The position numbers and the translations under genes are program-made. Shown here in pieces: positions 8,874 to 17,611 of a stretch of 64,000 nucleotides of DNA (the stretch's first letter is position 1; the number at the start of each line of letters is the position of its first letter). The DNA comes from Vibrio tasmaniensis (GTDB lineage Bacteria > Pseudomonadota > Gammaproteobacteria > Enterobacterales > Vibrionaceae). The notes below the pieces were generated by a model. The model had not been told where the DNA came from. It searched no databases and saw only the letters and a list, made by a program, of their open reading frames with translations. The stretch is taken from NCBI RefSeq assembly GCF_024347635.1, contig NZ_AP025510.1, forward strand, positions 1,364,001-1,428,000. Direction: 5' to 3'.

Positions 8874-9590
8874 ATGGTTACCACTTTTAATTCAATTTCG
8901 GGCTCGAAGCGCAGCCTGCATGTGCAAGTAGCGCGTGAAATCGCTCGTGGAATATTGTCTGGCGAACTGCCACAAGGTTCTATTATTCCTGGTGAAATGG
9001 CGTTGTGTGAACAGTTTGGTATTAGCCGAACGGCACTTCGCGAAGCTGTTAAACTATTGACCTCTAAAGGTCTGTTAGAGTCCCGCCCGAAAATCGGTAC
9101 TCGTGTAGTCGACCGCGCATACTGGAACTTTCTTGATCCTCAACTGATTGAATGGATGGACGGCCTAACCGATGTAGACCAATTCTGCTCTCAGTTTTTG
9201 GGCCTTCGCCGTGCGATTGAACCTGAAGCGTGTGCACTGGCGGCAAAGTTTGCTACTGCTGAACAGCGTATCGAACTTTCCGAGATTTTCCAAAAGATGG
9301 TAGAAGTGGATGAAGCGGAAGTGTTTGACCAAGAGCGTTGGACAGATATTGATACTCGTTTCCACAGCTTGATCTTCAATGCGACAGGCAACGACTTCTA
9401 TCTACCGTTTGGTAATATTTTGACTACGATGTTTGTTAACTTCATTGTGCACTCTTCTGAAGAGGGCAGTACGTGTATCAACGAACATCGTAGAATCTAT
9501 GAAGCTATTATGGCGGGTGACAGTGACAAGGCGAGAGTCGTGTCTGCAGCACACTTGCAAGATGCCAACCATCGTTTGGTGACTGCGTAG
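8874..9590 (+). CDS. FadR-family (GntR/FCD) transcriptional regulator, paralog A
   Basis: A 238-aa regulator. The N-terminal winged helix-turn-helix (about 12-80) contains EMALCEQFGISRTALREAV and the wing LLESRPKIGTRV. The C-terminal FCD ligand domain (about 95-225) has the acidic/histidine pattern of metal-binding FCD proteins (D.DTRFHSLIF, NEHRRIYEAI, AAHL). It is almost identical over residues 5-140 to the regulator at 25715, so the two should read the same DNA site. The recurring TTGTANTACAA palindromes in this island fit the FadR-subfamily consensus and are the likely targets; the effector is probably DEH, KDG or KDPG (inference). It is a single gene with its own terminator at 9671. Confidence 0.93.
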   Translation: MVTTFNSISGSKRSLHVQVAREIARGILSGELPQGSIIPGEMALCEQFGISRTALREAVKLLTSKGLLESRPKIGTRVVDRAYWNFLDPQLIEWMDGLTDVDQFCSQFLGLRRAIEPEACALAAKFATAEQRIELSEIFQKMVEVDEAEVFDQERWTDIDTRFHSLIFNATGNDFYLPFGNILTTMFVNFIVHSSEEGSTCINEHRRIYEAIMAGDSDKARVVSAAHLQDANHRLVTA

Positions 9591-9670
9591 TTGATGCGTA
9601 ATAGAAATGGTTTAAAGTACGTCTGAGCCATTTCAGATTGAAATGACAGCTTTGTTTAAAATAACGACTT

Positions 9671-9702
9671 AAAAGGGTATGCCAAGTGCATACCTTTTTT
9701 AT
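9671..9702 (+). terminator. Rho-independent terminator after FCD regulator A
   Basis: AAAAGGGTATGC, a short loop, then GCATACCTTTTTT: a strong hairpin with a T-tract 80 bp after the stop codon. Confidence 0.85.
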
Positions 9703-9740
9703 TACTTACCGTTTACGAAAATTGGCTGCTTTCATATATG

Positions 9741-9772
9741 AAAAAAGCCAGAGACTGCTGTCTCTGGCTTTG
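9741..9772 (-). terminator. Rho-independent terminator after tctA
   Basis: On the minus strand AAAGCCAGAGAC pairs with GTCTCTGGCTTT around a 4-nt loop and continues into a T-run, about 35 bp after the tctA stop. Confidence 0.85.
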
Positions 9773-9804
9773 AGTTGTTTGAATATTATAGCTTAAACAA
9801 TCGG

Positions 9805-11307
9805 CTAATCATTATGATCGTTAGTTTGCTTTTGTTTCTGCTTTTTCTTCATTTTCAACGTTGAATAAACAGAGAATACAGCTAACAAGATAAACGCGAG
9901 TGCAATAGGGCGCTCATAAAGGAAAGACCAACTGCCGTCGTACATCAGCAGTGACTTCCGAAGGTTTGTTTCTGCCATTGGCCCTAAGATGATCGCAAGC
10001 AGAATCGGTGAAGAAGGGATATCCAGTTTAGTTAAGATAAAGCCAAGTAGACCAAAACCGATCGCAATACCCACATCAAACATCGAGTTGTTAATTGCGT
10101 AAGCGCCAACAATTGAAAGGAAGACAATGATTGGAATCATGATGATCTTCGGTACTTCAATGATGCGGCAGAAGAAGCGAATACCCAGTAAACCAATCAC
10201 TAGCATCACAAGGTTGGCAACCAACATCGAACTGAATACGCCATAAACCACTTCTGGGTTTTGGGCGAATAGTAGAGGACCAGGTGTGAGTCCTTGTACG
10301 ATAAGTGCGCCTAAAAGAACCGCTGCCACCGCATCCCCAGGAACACCTAGTGTTAATAATGGAACTAGTGAGCCACCGGTTACGCCATTGTTTCCAGATT
10401 CAGCGGCTGCAAGGCCACGAACGGAGCCTTTACCAAACTCTTCTGGGTTCTTAGACGAACGTTTTGCTTCGTTGTAACAAACAAATGCAGATATATCAGC
10501 ACCAGCACCCGGTACCGAACCGATGGTTGTTCCCATCAAACCACTTTTTATGGCCGTTGGTAGCATTTCTTTGAGGTCACTTTTACTTAATAGTTTGTGG
10601 TCAAATTTCGGTGCGACGACTTTCTTCTCAGAAAACAGCTTCTCTAGCTGGTTTAATGCCTCAGACAGAGCGAATAAACCAATCAAGACAGGGATGACAT
10701 TGATTCCGCTGTAAAGATCCATGATGTCAAAAGTAAACCTTGGCACACTGCTAATTGGGTCTAACCCAACAGTAGAAACTAAAAGTCCTATGGTTCCAGC
10801 AAGTAATCCTTTAAAAATGTTGTTTGAAGAAACACTCGCAATAATCGTTAAACCAAACAGAGCGAGTGCGAAGTACTCTGGCGCATTAAAACGCAATGCA
10901 AAGGTCGCCAATTTAGGTGCAATTGCAATAAGGACGATAGTACTGAGTAACCCGCCAATAAATGAAGCAACAGCCGAAATACTTAATGCTCTTGCTGCTT
11001 GTCCTCTCACTGCCATGGTGTGGCCGTCGAGTACACTTGCTGCAGACGCTGGTGTCCCTGGTGTTTTAAGCAGTATTGCGGCAATTGAACCACCGTAAAT
11101 CCCACCAATGTATACACCAATTAACATCACGAGGGCTGACGTCGGTTCCATGCCAAAGGTAAACGGCAGGAGAATCGCAACGCCCATCGTCGCCGTTAGG
11201 CCGGGTAGTGCACCTAAAATAACGCCACCCAGTACACCAAAAACAAGGACAGGAAGCACTGCAAAACTCACAGCTGTTGCGAGACCATCGATTAGATATT
11301 CAAACAT
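9805..11307 (-). CDS. tctA: Tripartite tricarboxylate transporter large permease, TctA family
   Basis: A 500-aa, about 12-TM inner-membrane permease with the TctA signature segments GALPGLTATMGVAILLPFTF (about 32-51), GVYIGGIYGGSIAAILLKTP and the conserved TPGTPASAAS and GVPGDAVAAVLLGAL. It is the large membrane subunit of a TTT (tripartite tricarboxylate) uptake system with TctB and the binding protein TctC encoded just upstream. The start follows an excellent AGGAGG ribosome site 5 nt before ATG 11307, and tctB ends 9 bp upstream. The substrate cannot be read from the sequence; location inside the alginate island and an operator before the operon suggest an uronate-derived acid (inference). 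Confidence 0.95.
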   Translation of the reverse strand: MFEYLIDGLATAVSFAVLPVLVFGVLGGVILGALPGLTATMGVAILLPFTFGMEPTSALVMLIGVYIGGIYGGSIAAILLKTPGTPASAASVLDGHTMAVRGQAARALSISAVASFIGGLLSTIVLIAIAPKLATFALRFNAPEYFALALFGLTIIASVSSNNIFKGLLAGTIGLLVSTVGLDPISSVPRFTFDIMDLYSGINVIPVLIGLFALSEALNQLEKLFSEKKVVAPKFDHKLLSKSDLKEMLPTAIKSGLMGTTIGSVPGAGADISAFVCYNEAKRSSKNPEEFGKGSVRGLAAAESGNNGVTGGSLVPLLTLGVPGDAVAAVLLGALIVQGLTPGPLLFAQNPEVVYGVFSSMLVANLVMLVIGLLGIRFFCRIIEVPKIIMIPIIVFLSIVGAYAINNSMFDVGIAIGFGLLGFILTKLDIPSSPILLAIILGPMAETNLRKSLLMYDGSWSFLYERPIALAFILLAVFSVYSTLKMKKKQKQKQTNDHND

Positions 11308-11316
11308 TATGACCTC

Positions 11317-11772
11317 CTATGACCAGGTTGCTTCAGGAAGCGCGATGTAGAACACCTCGCCAAACAAATAGTAAACCGCAAAAACAAAGACAACGGCGAC
11401 AACGTAATAGATTGGCTTCTTCACTTTGAAGTAAACGAGGTAAAACATAAATGCAATCAAACTCGCGTAAAGGTAGCCAACCACACTGATGAGTAATGCG
11501 TATCCGATAAGAAAGGCCACGCCGAAAATCGACATCTTGCTTATCATCGCCTCTTGTTGCTCTGAGGCGCCTTTGAGTTTGTGTTGAACGATGAGAACAA
11601 TGCAGATAGCAATCTGAGCAATCACAATCATCATCGGGAAGAATTTTGCATCAACACTTGCATCTTGATACATCGGACGATCAAATTGAGTAATCAACGC
11701 GAGTGCTATTGCGCTCAATATGATGATTATGGAAGGGAAAACAACATTCCGATTTAAGTTGGCGTTAGACAT
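11317..11772 (-). CDS. tctB: Tripartite tricarboxylate transporter small permease, TctB family
   Basis: A 151-aa membrane protein with four predicted TM segments (about 12-30, 44-62, 84-104, 108-145), the usual TctB layout. I chose ATG 11772 (MSNANLNRN) because it follows AGGGG at 8-nt spacing; a longer frame opens upstream at 11799 without a ribosome site. It is sandwiched between tctC and tctA, 9 bp before tctA. TctB sequences diverge strongly, so the call relies on topology and gene order. Confidence 0.88.
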   Translation of the reverse strand: MSNANLNRNVVFPSIIIILSAIALALITQFDRPMYQDASVDAKFFPMMIVIAQIAICIVLIVQHKLKGASEQQEAMISKMSIFGVAFLIGYALLISVVGYLYASLIAFMFYLVYFKVKKPIYYVVAVVFVFAVYYLFGEVFYIALPEATWS

Positions 11773-11819
11773 AGAATTTACCCCTAAAAAGTAAAGCAAG
11801 GGAAAGGTACAGACCGATA

Positions 11820-11846
11820 AAAAGGCACAACTGATCGTTGTGCCTC
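11820..11846 (-). terminator. Hairpin with T-tract between tctC and tctB
   Basis: Minus-strand AGGCACAAC, GATCA loop, GTTGTGCCTTTTT: a terminator-grade hairpin in the 84-bp gap between tctC and tctB. In transporter operons such partial terminators or 3'-end stabilisers raise the binding protein above its membrane partners. Confidence 0.75.
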
Positions 11847-11856
11847 TGGATGAATG

Positions 11857-12783
11857 TTATTGAATGAGTTCAGTAAGCGATTTTGTATCTTCGGAAACGA
11901 AGGTAGTGAAGGCTTTATCGTCAAGATTGTGGATAGTCATTGCGCCTTTTGCCATGAAAGACTTGAACTCTTCACTGGCCATTGCTTGATCAAATGCAGC
12001 TCCTAGTTTCTCGATTACTGCATCGGGTGTATCTTTCGGAGCACCAATACCACGCCATGTTCCTGTTACTACATCAATGCCTTGCTCTTTCAAAGTTGGA
12101 ACATCGGGAATGTACTGAATACGTTCTTCTGACATGACACCCAATGCTTTTAGTTGGCCTGAACGAAGCTGAGCGATAGCCTCACCCGGTGTTACCATGG
12201 TTACGTCTGTATGGTGGCCCAGTACTGCAGGAATCGCTTCAGAAGCACCGTTGTAAGGGATAGCGTTGAGTTTAATGTCTTGGTCTTTTTCAAGAGACAT
12301 TAAGTAGAAGTTTGGCGCAGCGGTTGAAGCAAATTTCACGCTGCCTGGATTTTCTTTGGCTTCCTTAATCAGATCATTAATGGTGTTGTATGGGCTATCT
12401 GCTGCAACCAATACAACCGCCGGGTCAAGGTTGACTAAGCGAATGAGCCTAAAATCGTCGGCGGTGTGACGCATCAAACCCATTTGAGGAAGTGAAGCGA
12501 TTTCACGAGTTACAACTGTTAACGTGTAACCATCCGCACGCTGTTGAGCACCAAAGCTCATCCCAACGGCGCCAGCACCACCCGTACGGTTCATGATTGA
12601 AATGTTTTGTCCCAAAATGTCTTTCGCACTATTTGCAAGGGTACGACCAACGGCATCGGTACCGCCGCCCGCGCCAAATGGGACAACTAGACGAATGTTC
12701 TTGCTCGGGTAGTCAGCTGCAATCGACGTTGCAGAAACAAGTATGCCGGCTGCCAGCATGATGGATTTCAATAATTTACTCAT
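11857..12783 (-). CDS. tctC: Tripartite tricarboxylate transporter substrate-binding protein, TctC (Bug) family
   Basis: A 308-aa periplasmic binding protein with a Sec signal peptide (KLLKSIMLAAGILVSATSIA, cleavage near residue 22) followed directly by the Bug-family start YPSKNIRLVVPFGAGGGTDA, which forms the loop that binds a carboxylate. The rest matches the two-lobe Bug fold. It delivers a carboxylated substrate to TctAB. It lies 25 bp downstream of the unknown 156-aa gene and 84 bp upstream of tctB, with a terminator-like hairpin in between. The ligand is unknown. Confidence 0.95.
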   Translation of the reverse strand: MSKLLKSIMLAAGILVSATSIAADYPSKNIRLVVPFGAGGGTDAVGRTLANSAKDILGQNISIMNRTGGAGAVGMSFGAQQRADGYTLTVVTREIASLPQMGLMRHTADDFRLIRLVNLDPAVVLVAADSPYNTINDLIKEAKENPGSVKFASTAAPNFYLMSLEKDQDIKLNAIPYNGASEAIPAVLGHHTDVTMVTPGEAIAQLRSGQLKALGVMSEERIQYIPDVPTLKEQGIDVVTGTWRGIGAPKDTPDAVIEKLGAAFDQAMASEEFKSFMAKGAMTIHNLDDKAFTTFVSEDTKSLTELIQ

Positions 12784-12808
12784 AGTAAGTTCCTTCTGTT
12801 TCTAATTA

Positions 12809-13279
12809 TTAGCGATATGTTTTTGTAGGGTTTTCTGCTTTTTCTGTTTGGTATTCGTGCATGGCTAGCTGTTCAATAGCCACCGCTATCCAGCCACTGA
12901 TCAGCATGTCATACCATTGTTGTACGCCACTGCAGGCAACAACCACGTTTCCGTAAACAAACGAACCATAAAACAGTAAGTCTTCGTCACGTAATGAAGA
13001 TGGGTGTTGAGAATGAAGTGTTAGATTACTTGTCGATTCTCGCCATGCTTGCTGAGCTTTCTTACGAGCAAGGTGATCAAACTTGATAGTCCAGCTATCA
13101 GGGGTTCCTAAAGACTCTTCATAAAGAATGGCGTCTTGGAAAGAGGCTTCCCAAGGCTTGAGATGTGGATTCATAACGACAATATGCAGTTCTTTTCTAT
13201 TGGTTCTTTCAAACAGCTTGTCGATAGAGGGTTTAACGATATCGATAGCGTCTTGAGTGATATCTTTCATTGAGCGCAT
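12809..13279 (-). CDS. Unknown 156-aa protein leading the tct operon
   Basis: I do not recognise this family. It has no signal peptide or clear TM segment, so a cytosolic protein is likely. The N-terminal half is mixed and charged; the C-terminal part (YGSFVYGNVVVACSGVQQWY) has a hydrophobic beta-strand/Gly/Ser pattern faintly like GlcG/HbpS-type proteins, which I regard as unproven. ATG 13279 is supported by AAGGAC at 7-nt spacing. It is first in the operon with tctC, tctB and tctA, and a TTGTATGACAA operator lies 37 bp upstream, so it is probably co-induced with the transporter. It could modify or sense the imported acid (inference). Confidence 0.8.
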   Translation of the reverse strand: MRSMKDITQDAIDIVKPSIDKLFERTNRKELHIVVMNPHLKPWEASFQDAILYEESLGTPDSWTIKFDHLARKKAQQAWRESTSNLTLHSQHPSSLRDEDLLFYGSFVYGNVVVACSGVQQWYDMLISGWIAVAIEQLAMHEYQTEKAENPTKTYR

Positions 13280-13316
13280 GCCACTTGTCCTTATGTCTGG
13301 TTAGATATATAGAATA

Positions 13317-13327
13317 TTGTATGACAA
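13317..13327. promoter_or_regulatory. Operator-like site TTGTATGACAA upstream of the tct operon
   Basis: Fits the FadR consensus TNGTNNNACNA at every fixed base; it lies 37 bp before the 156-aa gene, a position where a repressor would block the promoter. Confidence 0.6.
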
Positions 13328-14059
13328 TTTTTCTTCAATTGATGAAGCTCTGGAAGTCGCTTTCGATCACAAGTAGAAGTCTCCTAAATAGACTTCAGTC
13401 TTGTTTTAACCATGATGTTAAGAAATTAGTGTGATGTTGGTCTTTTTAAGGCGTGATATGAATAGGTGTCGTTTCAGTTCGATTGCGGCTGATTATCAGA
13501 GTGTGCATATCAGTGCTTATTGGCGTGACTGTGTGAACTAATTTGTCGTGGAAAGTTGAGCGTAGCAATCGGATATTGGATTAAATTATCGGATAGATAT
13601 GAAAACCTTAGATAATTTATTCTTTAAGATTTTAAAGTCGGGTCTTTGAAATTTACGTGACAATATGCGTTTGTTTTCGTGACGGATTCTTAAAATCGAT
13701 AGTAGTAAAATTAAGTGAACTCGTCGGTTTCATGATGGGGTTTTTCTTACATTAATTCTAGTAAGGGCCATTTTGATTTTCTAATTTAAGGTGTTGAATT
13801 TTAATGAATATTAAATTTTTAAGGATGGTTGCTTTACAAAGATAAGGTAGGATTTAACGTTGAGTTTGTTATTCAGTTGCAAAGTCATCGTATACGCATG
13901 TTTGTCGTTCCGTTACTTGTTAACCAACTATTTTTAATAGGTGGAACTACGTATCCTATATAGATCAATATTGGTTTTTCATTAGGTAATCAAGTTGCCA
14001 TTTGCTTGGTTTATTACCAATGTAAAGCGTGCCTTTTTATCATTATTCACAATATAAGT

Positions 14060-14132
14060 CGCGGTCTGCTAAGTATCCAATTCGGCCCAATTATTATAAT
14101 AAGAGAAGTAATAATTGGGGCCTATTTCCGCG
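14060..14132. repeat. Imperfect inverted repeat with nested arms
   Basis: Arms GGCCCAATTATTA (14084-14096) and TAATAATTGGGGCC (14109-14122, one extra G) are flanked by an outer pair CGCGG (14060-14064) and CCGCG (14128-14132). No T-run follows on either strand, so this is not an ordinary terminator. Its role is unknown. Confidence 0.55.
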
Positions 14133-14192
14133 ATTTAAGATCTCAATCACCCTGCTTATAGGTGATATTCAAGGTATCTAGAGGGATGTATA

Positions 14193-14208
14193 TTTGATAG
14201 CGATCACT
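14193..14208. promoter_or_regulatory. CRP-like site upstream of the second SSS gene
   Basis: TTTGA-N6-TCACT, one mismatch per half to TGTGA-N6-TCACA. It begins 69 bp before the operator at 14262. The same site at the same spacing occurs before the third SSS gene (31462). Confidence 0.55.
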
Positions 14209-14261
14209 TGTATGATGAATGATTTCCCAGATATATAGATCGTGGTCACTTATTTAGAGTA

Positions 14262-14272
14262 TTGTACTACAA
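14262..14272. promoter_or_regulatory. Operator palindrome TTGTACTACAA upstream of the second SSS gene
   Basis: Identical to the site at 1248-1258. It ends 59 nt before ATG 14332. Confidence 0.7.
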
Positions 14273-14331
14273 ATGATTTCACTGTTTACCTATAGTCCGT
14301 GTAACAAATTACAACGGACAAAGGATACACG

Positions 14332-16110
14332 ATGGAACTCAACACGATTATTGTCGGCATTTATTTCCTATTCTTGATCGCGATAGGTTGGATGTTTAGA
14401 ACATTTACAAGTACTACCAGTGACTACTTCCGCGGGGGCGGTAACATGTTGTGGTGGATGGTTGGTGCAACCGCTTTTATGACACAGTTTAGTGCATGGA
14501 CATTCACCGGAGCAGCAGGTAAAGCCTATAACGATGGTTTTGCAGTAGCGGTTATCTTCGTAGCCAACGCATTTGGTTACTTCATGAACTACGCGTACTT
14601 CGCTCCTAAGTTCCGCCAACTACGTGTAGTGACGGTAATTGAAGCTATCCGCATGCGTTTCGGTTCAACGAACGAACAAGTATTCACTTGGTCTTCAATG
14701 CCGAACTCAGTGGTATCTGCGGGTGTGTGGTTAAACGCATTAGCAATCATTGCTTCGGGTATCTTCGGTTTCGACATGAACATGACTATCTGGGTGACTG
14801 GCCTAGTGGTATTGGCGATGTCGGTAACAGGTGGTTCATGGGCGGTAATCGCATCTGACTTCATGCAGATGGTTATCATCATGGCGGTAACGGTAACTTG
14901 CGCGGTTGTAGCGGTTGTTCAAGGTGGTGGTGTTGGTGAGATTGTTAACAACTTCCCAGTACAAGATGGTGGTTCGTTCCTTTGGGGCAACAACATCAAC
15001 TACCTAAGTATCTTTACGATTTGGGCATTCTTCATCTTCGTTAAGCAGTTCTCAATCACGAACAACATGCTTAACTCTTACCGTTACCTAGCGGCTAAAG
15101 ACTCAAAGAACGCTAAGAAAGCGGCACTGCTAGCCTGTGTACTTATGCTTTGTGGTGTATTCATCTGGTTCATGCCTTCTTGGTTCATTGCAGGTCAAGG
15201 TGTTGATTTATCAGCGGCTTATCCGAATGCAGGTAAAAAAGCGGGTGACTTTGCTTATCTATACTTCGTACAAGAGTACATGCCAGCAGGGATGGTTGGT
15301 CTATTAGTTGCCGCGATGTTTGCAGCGACAATGTCTTCAATGGACTCAGGTCTAAACCGTAACTCAGGTATCTTTGTTAAGAACTTCTACGAAACAATCG
15401 TTCGTAAAGGTCAAGCATCAGAGAAAGAGTTAGTAACCGTATCTAAAATTACTTCAGCGGTATTTGGTTTCGCTATTATCCTAATCGCACAGTTCATCAA
15501 CTCATTAAAAGGTTTGAGCCTGTTTGATACGATGATGTATGTCGGTGCTCTAATCGGTTTCCCAATGACGATTCCTGCATTCCTTGGCTTCTTTATTAAG
15601 AAGACTCCGGACTGGGCTGGTTGGGGTACGCTAGTTGTTGGTGGTATCGTTTCTTATGTGGTTGGTTTTGTTATCGATGCAGAGATGGTAGCAGCGGCGT
15701 TTGGTCTTGATACTCTAACAGGACGTGAATGGTCTGATGTTAAAGTTGCGATTGGTCTTATTGCTCACATAACGCTAACCGGTGGCTTCTTCGTACTATC
15801 TACAATGTTCTACAAGCCTCTATCAAAAGAACGTCAAGCGGATGTTGATAAGTTCTTTGGCAACTTAGATACACCATTAGTAGCTGAATCGGCAGAGCAA
15901 AAAGTGTTGGATAACAAACAACGTCAAATGCTTGGTAAGCTTATCGCTGTAGCAGGTGTTGGTATTATGCTGATGGCTCTTCTGACTAACCCAATGTGGG
16001 GACGTCTAGTCTTCATCCTATGTGGTGTGATAGTGGGTGGTGTAGGTGTTCTACTTGTGAAAGCGGTCGATGACGGTGGCAAGCAAGCTAAAGTGGTAAC
16101 AGAAAGCTAA
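14332..16110 (+). CDS. Sodium:solute symporter (SSS family), oligoalginate transporter-like
   Basis: A complete 592-aa SSS protein with about 13-14 hydrophobic segments. It shares TSDYFRGGGNMLWWMVGATA, GGSWAVIASDFMQMVIIMAV, the Na+-site region MFAATMSSMDSGLNRNSGIF and a C-terminal WGRLVFILCG segment with the paralog at 31603, to which it is very similar throughout. Family role: Na+-coupled import across the inner membrane; context points to DEH or short unsaturated oligoalginates (Toa-type). It is monocistronic, with a CRP-like site and a perfect operator upstream and a terminator at 16133. Confidence 0.95.
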   Translation: MELNTIIVGIYFLFLIAIGWMFRTFTSTTSDYFRGGGNMLWWMVGATAFMTQFSAWTFTGAAGKAYNDGFAVAVIFVANAFGYFMNYAYFAPKFRQLRVVTVIEAIRMRFGSTNEQVFTWSSMPNSVVSAGVWLNALAIIASGIFGFDMNMTIWVTGLVVLAMSVTGGSWAVIASDFMQMVIIMAVTVTCAVVAVVQGGGVGEIVNNFPVQDGGSFLWGNNINYLSIFTIWAFFIFVKQFSITNNMLNSYRYLAAKDSKNAKKAALLACVLMLCGVFIWFMPSWFIAGQGVDLSAAYPNAGKKAGDFAYLYFVQEYMPAGMVGLLVAAMFAATMSSMDSGLNRNSGIFVKNFYETIVRKGQASEKELVTVSKITSAVFGFAIILIAQFINSLKGLSLFDTMMYVGALIGFPMTIPAFLGFFIKKTPDWAGWGTLVVGGIVSYVVGFVIDAEMVAAAFGLDTLTGREWSDVKVAIGLIAHITLTGGFFVLSTMFYKPLSKERQADVDKFFGNLDTPLVAESAEQKVLDNKQRQMLGKLIAVAGVGIMLMALLTNPMWGRLVFILCGVIVGGVGVLLVKAVDDGGKQAKVVTES

Positions 16111-16132
16111 TACATAGCGAATACTTGGATAG

Positions 16133-16165
16133 AATGCGACGACTCGAAAGGGCGTCGCATTTTTG
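16133..16165 (+). terminator. Rho-independent terminator after second SSS gene
   Basis: AATGCGACG and CGTCGCATT arms with a 10-nt loop run into TTTTG, 23 bp after the stop codon. Confidence 0.85.
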
Positions 16166-16629
16166 TTTCACAGATTTTAATCTTTATCAGTAAATGCTCA
16201 TGACATTAGCTTTCAAGTGAGAAAGTAATTTATGCCGCTATAGAGAGTAGAAAAATATTCTAGAAGGGATGAGCAGCTTAGTCGGCCAACCACATTATTG
16301 GGAATGAGCAGCTAAACCTTGAGTCTTTATCTAAGCTTTTGATTATGAAGCAGGGCATAGGCGGCAAGAGCAAGACTTTTCCATCCAAGCAAAATTAATT
16401 TAAACATAACTGTGTAACAAATCTGTTGTGACTGTTAATAGTATGACATATAGCGCTTGTTATTTTACCGGTGAACGGTTTTTAACCCATCATATAGTTC
16501 CGGAAATATAAAACGTGGCTGTATTCTCTCTTAAAGTGAACCCCCGTCACAACTTGCATCGAACCTTCGAATCAATGCCCTAAAACTATTGCGTAACGAG
16601 AAAGACGTAGTTATTATAATGAGCATATA

Positions 16630-16640
16630 ATCATACAATA
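16630..16640. promoter_or_regulatory. Degenerate operator-like site before the DEH reductase gene
   Basis: The minus strand reads TTGTATGATTA: one half is perfect and the other is degraded. It lies 19 nt before ATG 16660. Confidence 0.35.
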
Positions 16641-16659
16641 CTATATTTGGAGTTTGAAC

Positions 16660-17541
16660 ATGACTAAACCTGTAATCGGTTTCATTGGCCTAGGTCTTAT
16701 GGGCGGCAACATGGTTGAAAACCTACAAAAGCGTGGCTACCACGTAAACGTAATGGATCTAAGCGCTGAAGCTGTTGCTCGCGTTACAGATCGCGGCAAT
16801 GCGACTGCATTCACTTCTGCTAAAGAACTAGCTGCTGCAAGTGACATCGTTGAGTTTTGTCTTACAACTTCTGCTGTTGTTGAAAAAATTGTTTACGGCG
16901 AAGATGGCGTTCTAGCGGGCATCAAAGAAGGCGCAGTACTCGTAGACTTCGGTACTTCTATCCCTGCTTCTACTAAGAAGATCGGTGCAGCTCTTGCTGA
17001 GAAAGGCGCAGGCATGATCGACGCTCCTCTAGGTCGTACTCCTGCACACGCTAAAGATGGTCTTCTGAACATCATGGCTGCTGGCGACATGGAAACTTTC
17101 AACAAAGTTAAACCTGTTCTTGAAGAGCAAGGCGAAAACGTATTCCACCTAGGTGCTCTAGGTTCAGGTCACGTGACTAAGCTTGTAAACAACTTCATGG
17201 GTATGACAACTGTTGCGACTATGTCTCAAGCTTTCGCTGTTGCTCAACGCGCTGGTGTTGATGGCCAACAACTGTTTGATATCATGTCTGCAGGTCCGTC
17301 TAACTCTCCGTTCATGCAATTCTGTAAGTTCTACGCGGTAGACGGCGAAGAGAAGCTAGGTTTCTCTGTTGCTAACGCTAACAAAGACCTTGGTTACTTC
17401 CTTGCACTTTGTGAAGAGCTAGGTACTGAGTCTCTAATCGCTCAAGGTACTGCAACAAGCTTACAAGCTGCTGTTGATGCTGGCATGGGTAACAACGATG
17501 TACCAGTAATCTTCGACTACTTCGCTAAACTAGAGAAGTAA
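16660..17541 (+). CDS. dehR: DEH reductase, NAD(P)-dependent, 3-hydroxyisobutyrate dehydrogenase family
   Basis: A 293-aa beta-hydroxyacid dehydrogenase: N-terminal Rossmann motif GFIGLGLMGGNM (about 7-18), substrate loop DFGTSIPAS and DAPLGRTPAHAKDG, and the catalytic lysine in GSGHVTKLVNNFMG (about 167-180). In the V. splendidus alginate pathway an enzyme of this family reduces DEH (4-deoxy-L-erythro-5-hexoseulose uronate) to 2-keto-3-deoxygluconate, the substrate of KdgK encoded here. I chose ATG 16660, preceded by GGAG at 7-nt spacing; the TTG two codons upstream lacks a site. The gene is very regular in codon use and followed by a strong terminator, which suggests high expression. Cofactor preference cannot be read with certainty. 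Confidence 0.9.
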   Translation: MTKPVIGFIGLGLMGGNMVENLQKRGYHVNVMDLSAEAVARVTDRGNATAFTSAKELAAASDIVEFCLTTSAVVEKIVYGEDGVLAGIKEGAVLVDFGTSIPASTKKIGAALAEKGAGMIDAPLGRTPAHAKDGLLNIMAAGDMETFNKVKPVLEEQGENVFHLGALGSGHVTKLVNNFMGMTTVATMSQAFAVAQRAGVDGQQLFDIMSAGPSNSPFMQFCKFYAVDGEEKLGFSVANANKDLGYFLALCEELGTESLIAQGTATSLQAAVDAGMGNNDVPVIFDYFAKLEK

Positions 17542-17549
17542 TCGACGTA

Positions 17550-17611
17550 CGACCTCGCTAGGGTATTGCCTGTCTGTTAGGCGGCGATACCTCAGCGAGG
17601 TTCGTTTTTAT
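17550..17611 (+). terminator. Terminator after DEH reductase gene
   Basis: Outer arms CGACCTCGCT and AGCGAGGTTCG enclose an inner pairing (GGTATTGCC / GGCGGCGATACC) and lead into TTTTTA, 9 bp after the stop. Confidence 0.8.

Larger units (their letters stand above)
13280..14331. other. Long gene-free stretch (1.05 kb) between tct operon and second SSS gene
   Basis: I see no credible coding frame. It contains an operator for the tct operon (13317-13327), a strong imperfect inverted repeat (14060-14132), a CRP-like site (14193-14208) and a perfect operator (14262-14272) for the SSS gene. The middle part (about 13400-14050) is AT-rich without features I can name. Confidence 0.6.
16111..16659. 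other. Gene-free stretch between SSS gene and DEH reductase gene
   Basis: About 550 bp with the SSS terminator (16133-16165), a short direct repeat ATGAGCAGCT (near 16269 and 16303), and an operator-like TAATCATACAA (16630-16640) just before the reductase gene. I see no ORF. Confidence 0.55.

Noticed and set aside
10286..11350. Several + strand ORFs inside tctA
   Set aside because: They are antisense shadows of a gene with clear TctA motifs and codon structure.
13375..13406. Terminator at 13375-13406
   Set aside because: A short 7-8 bp stem with a weak T-rich tail and no gene reading into it on the + strand.
16535..16560. CRP site before the DEH reductase gene (AGTGA...TCACA)
   Set aside because: The half-sites are separated by 7 bp instead of 6, and the left half is imperfect.
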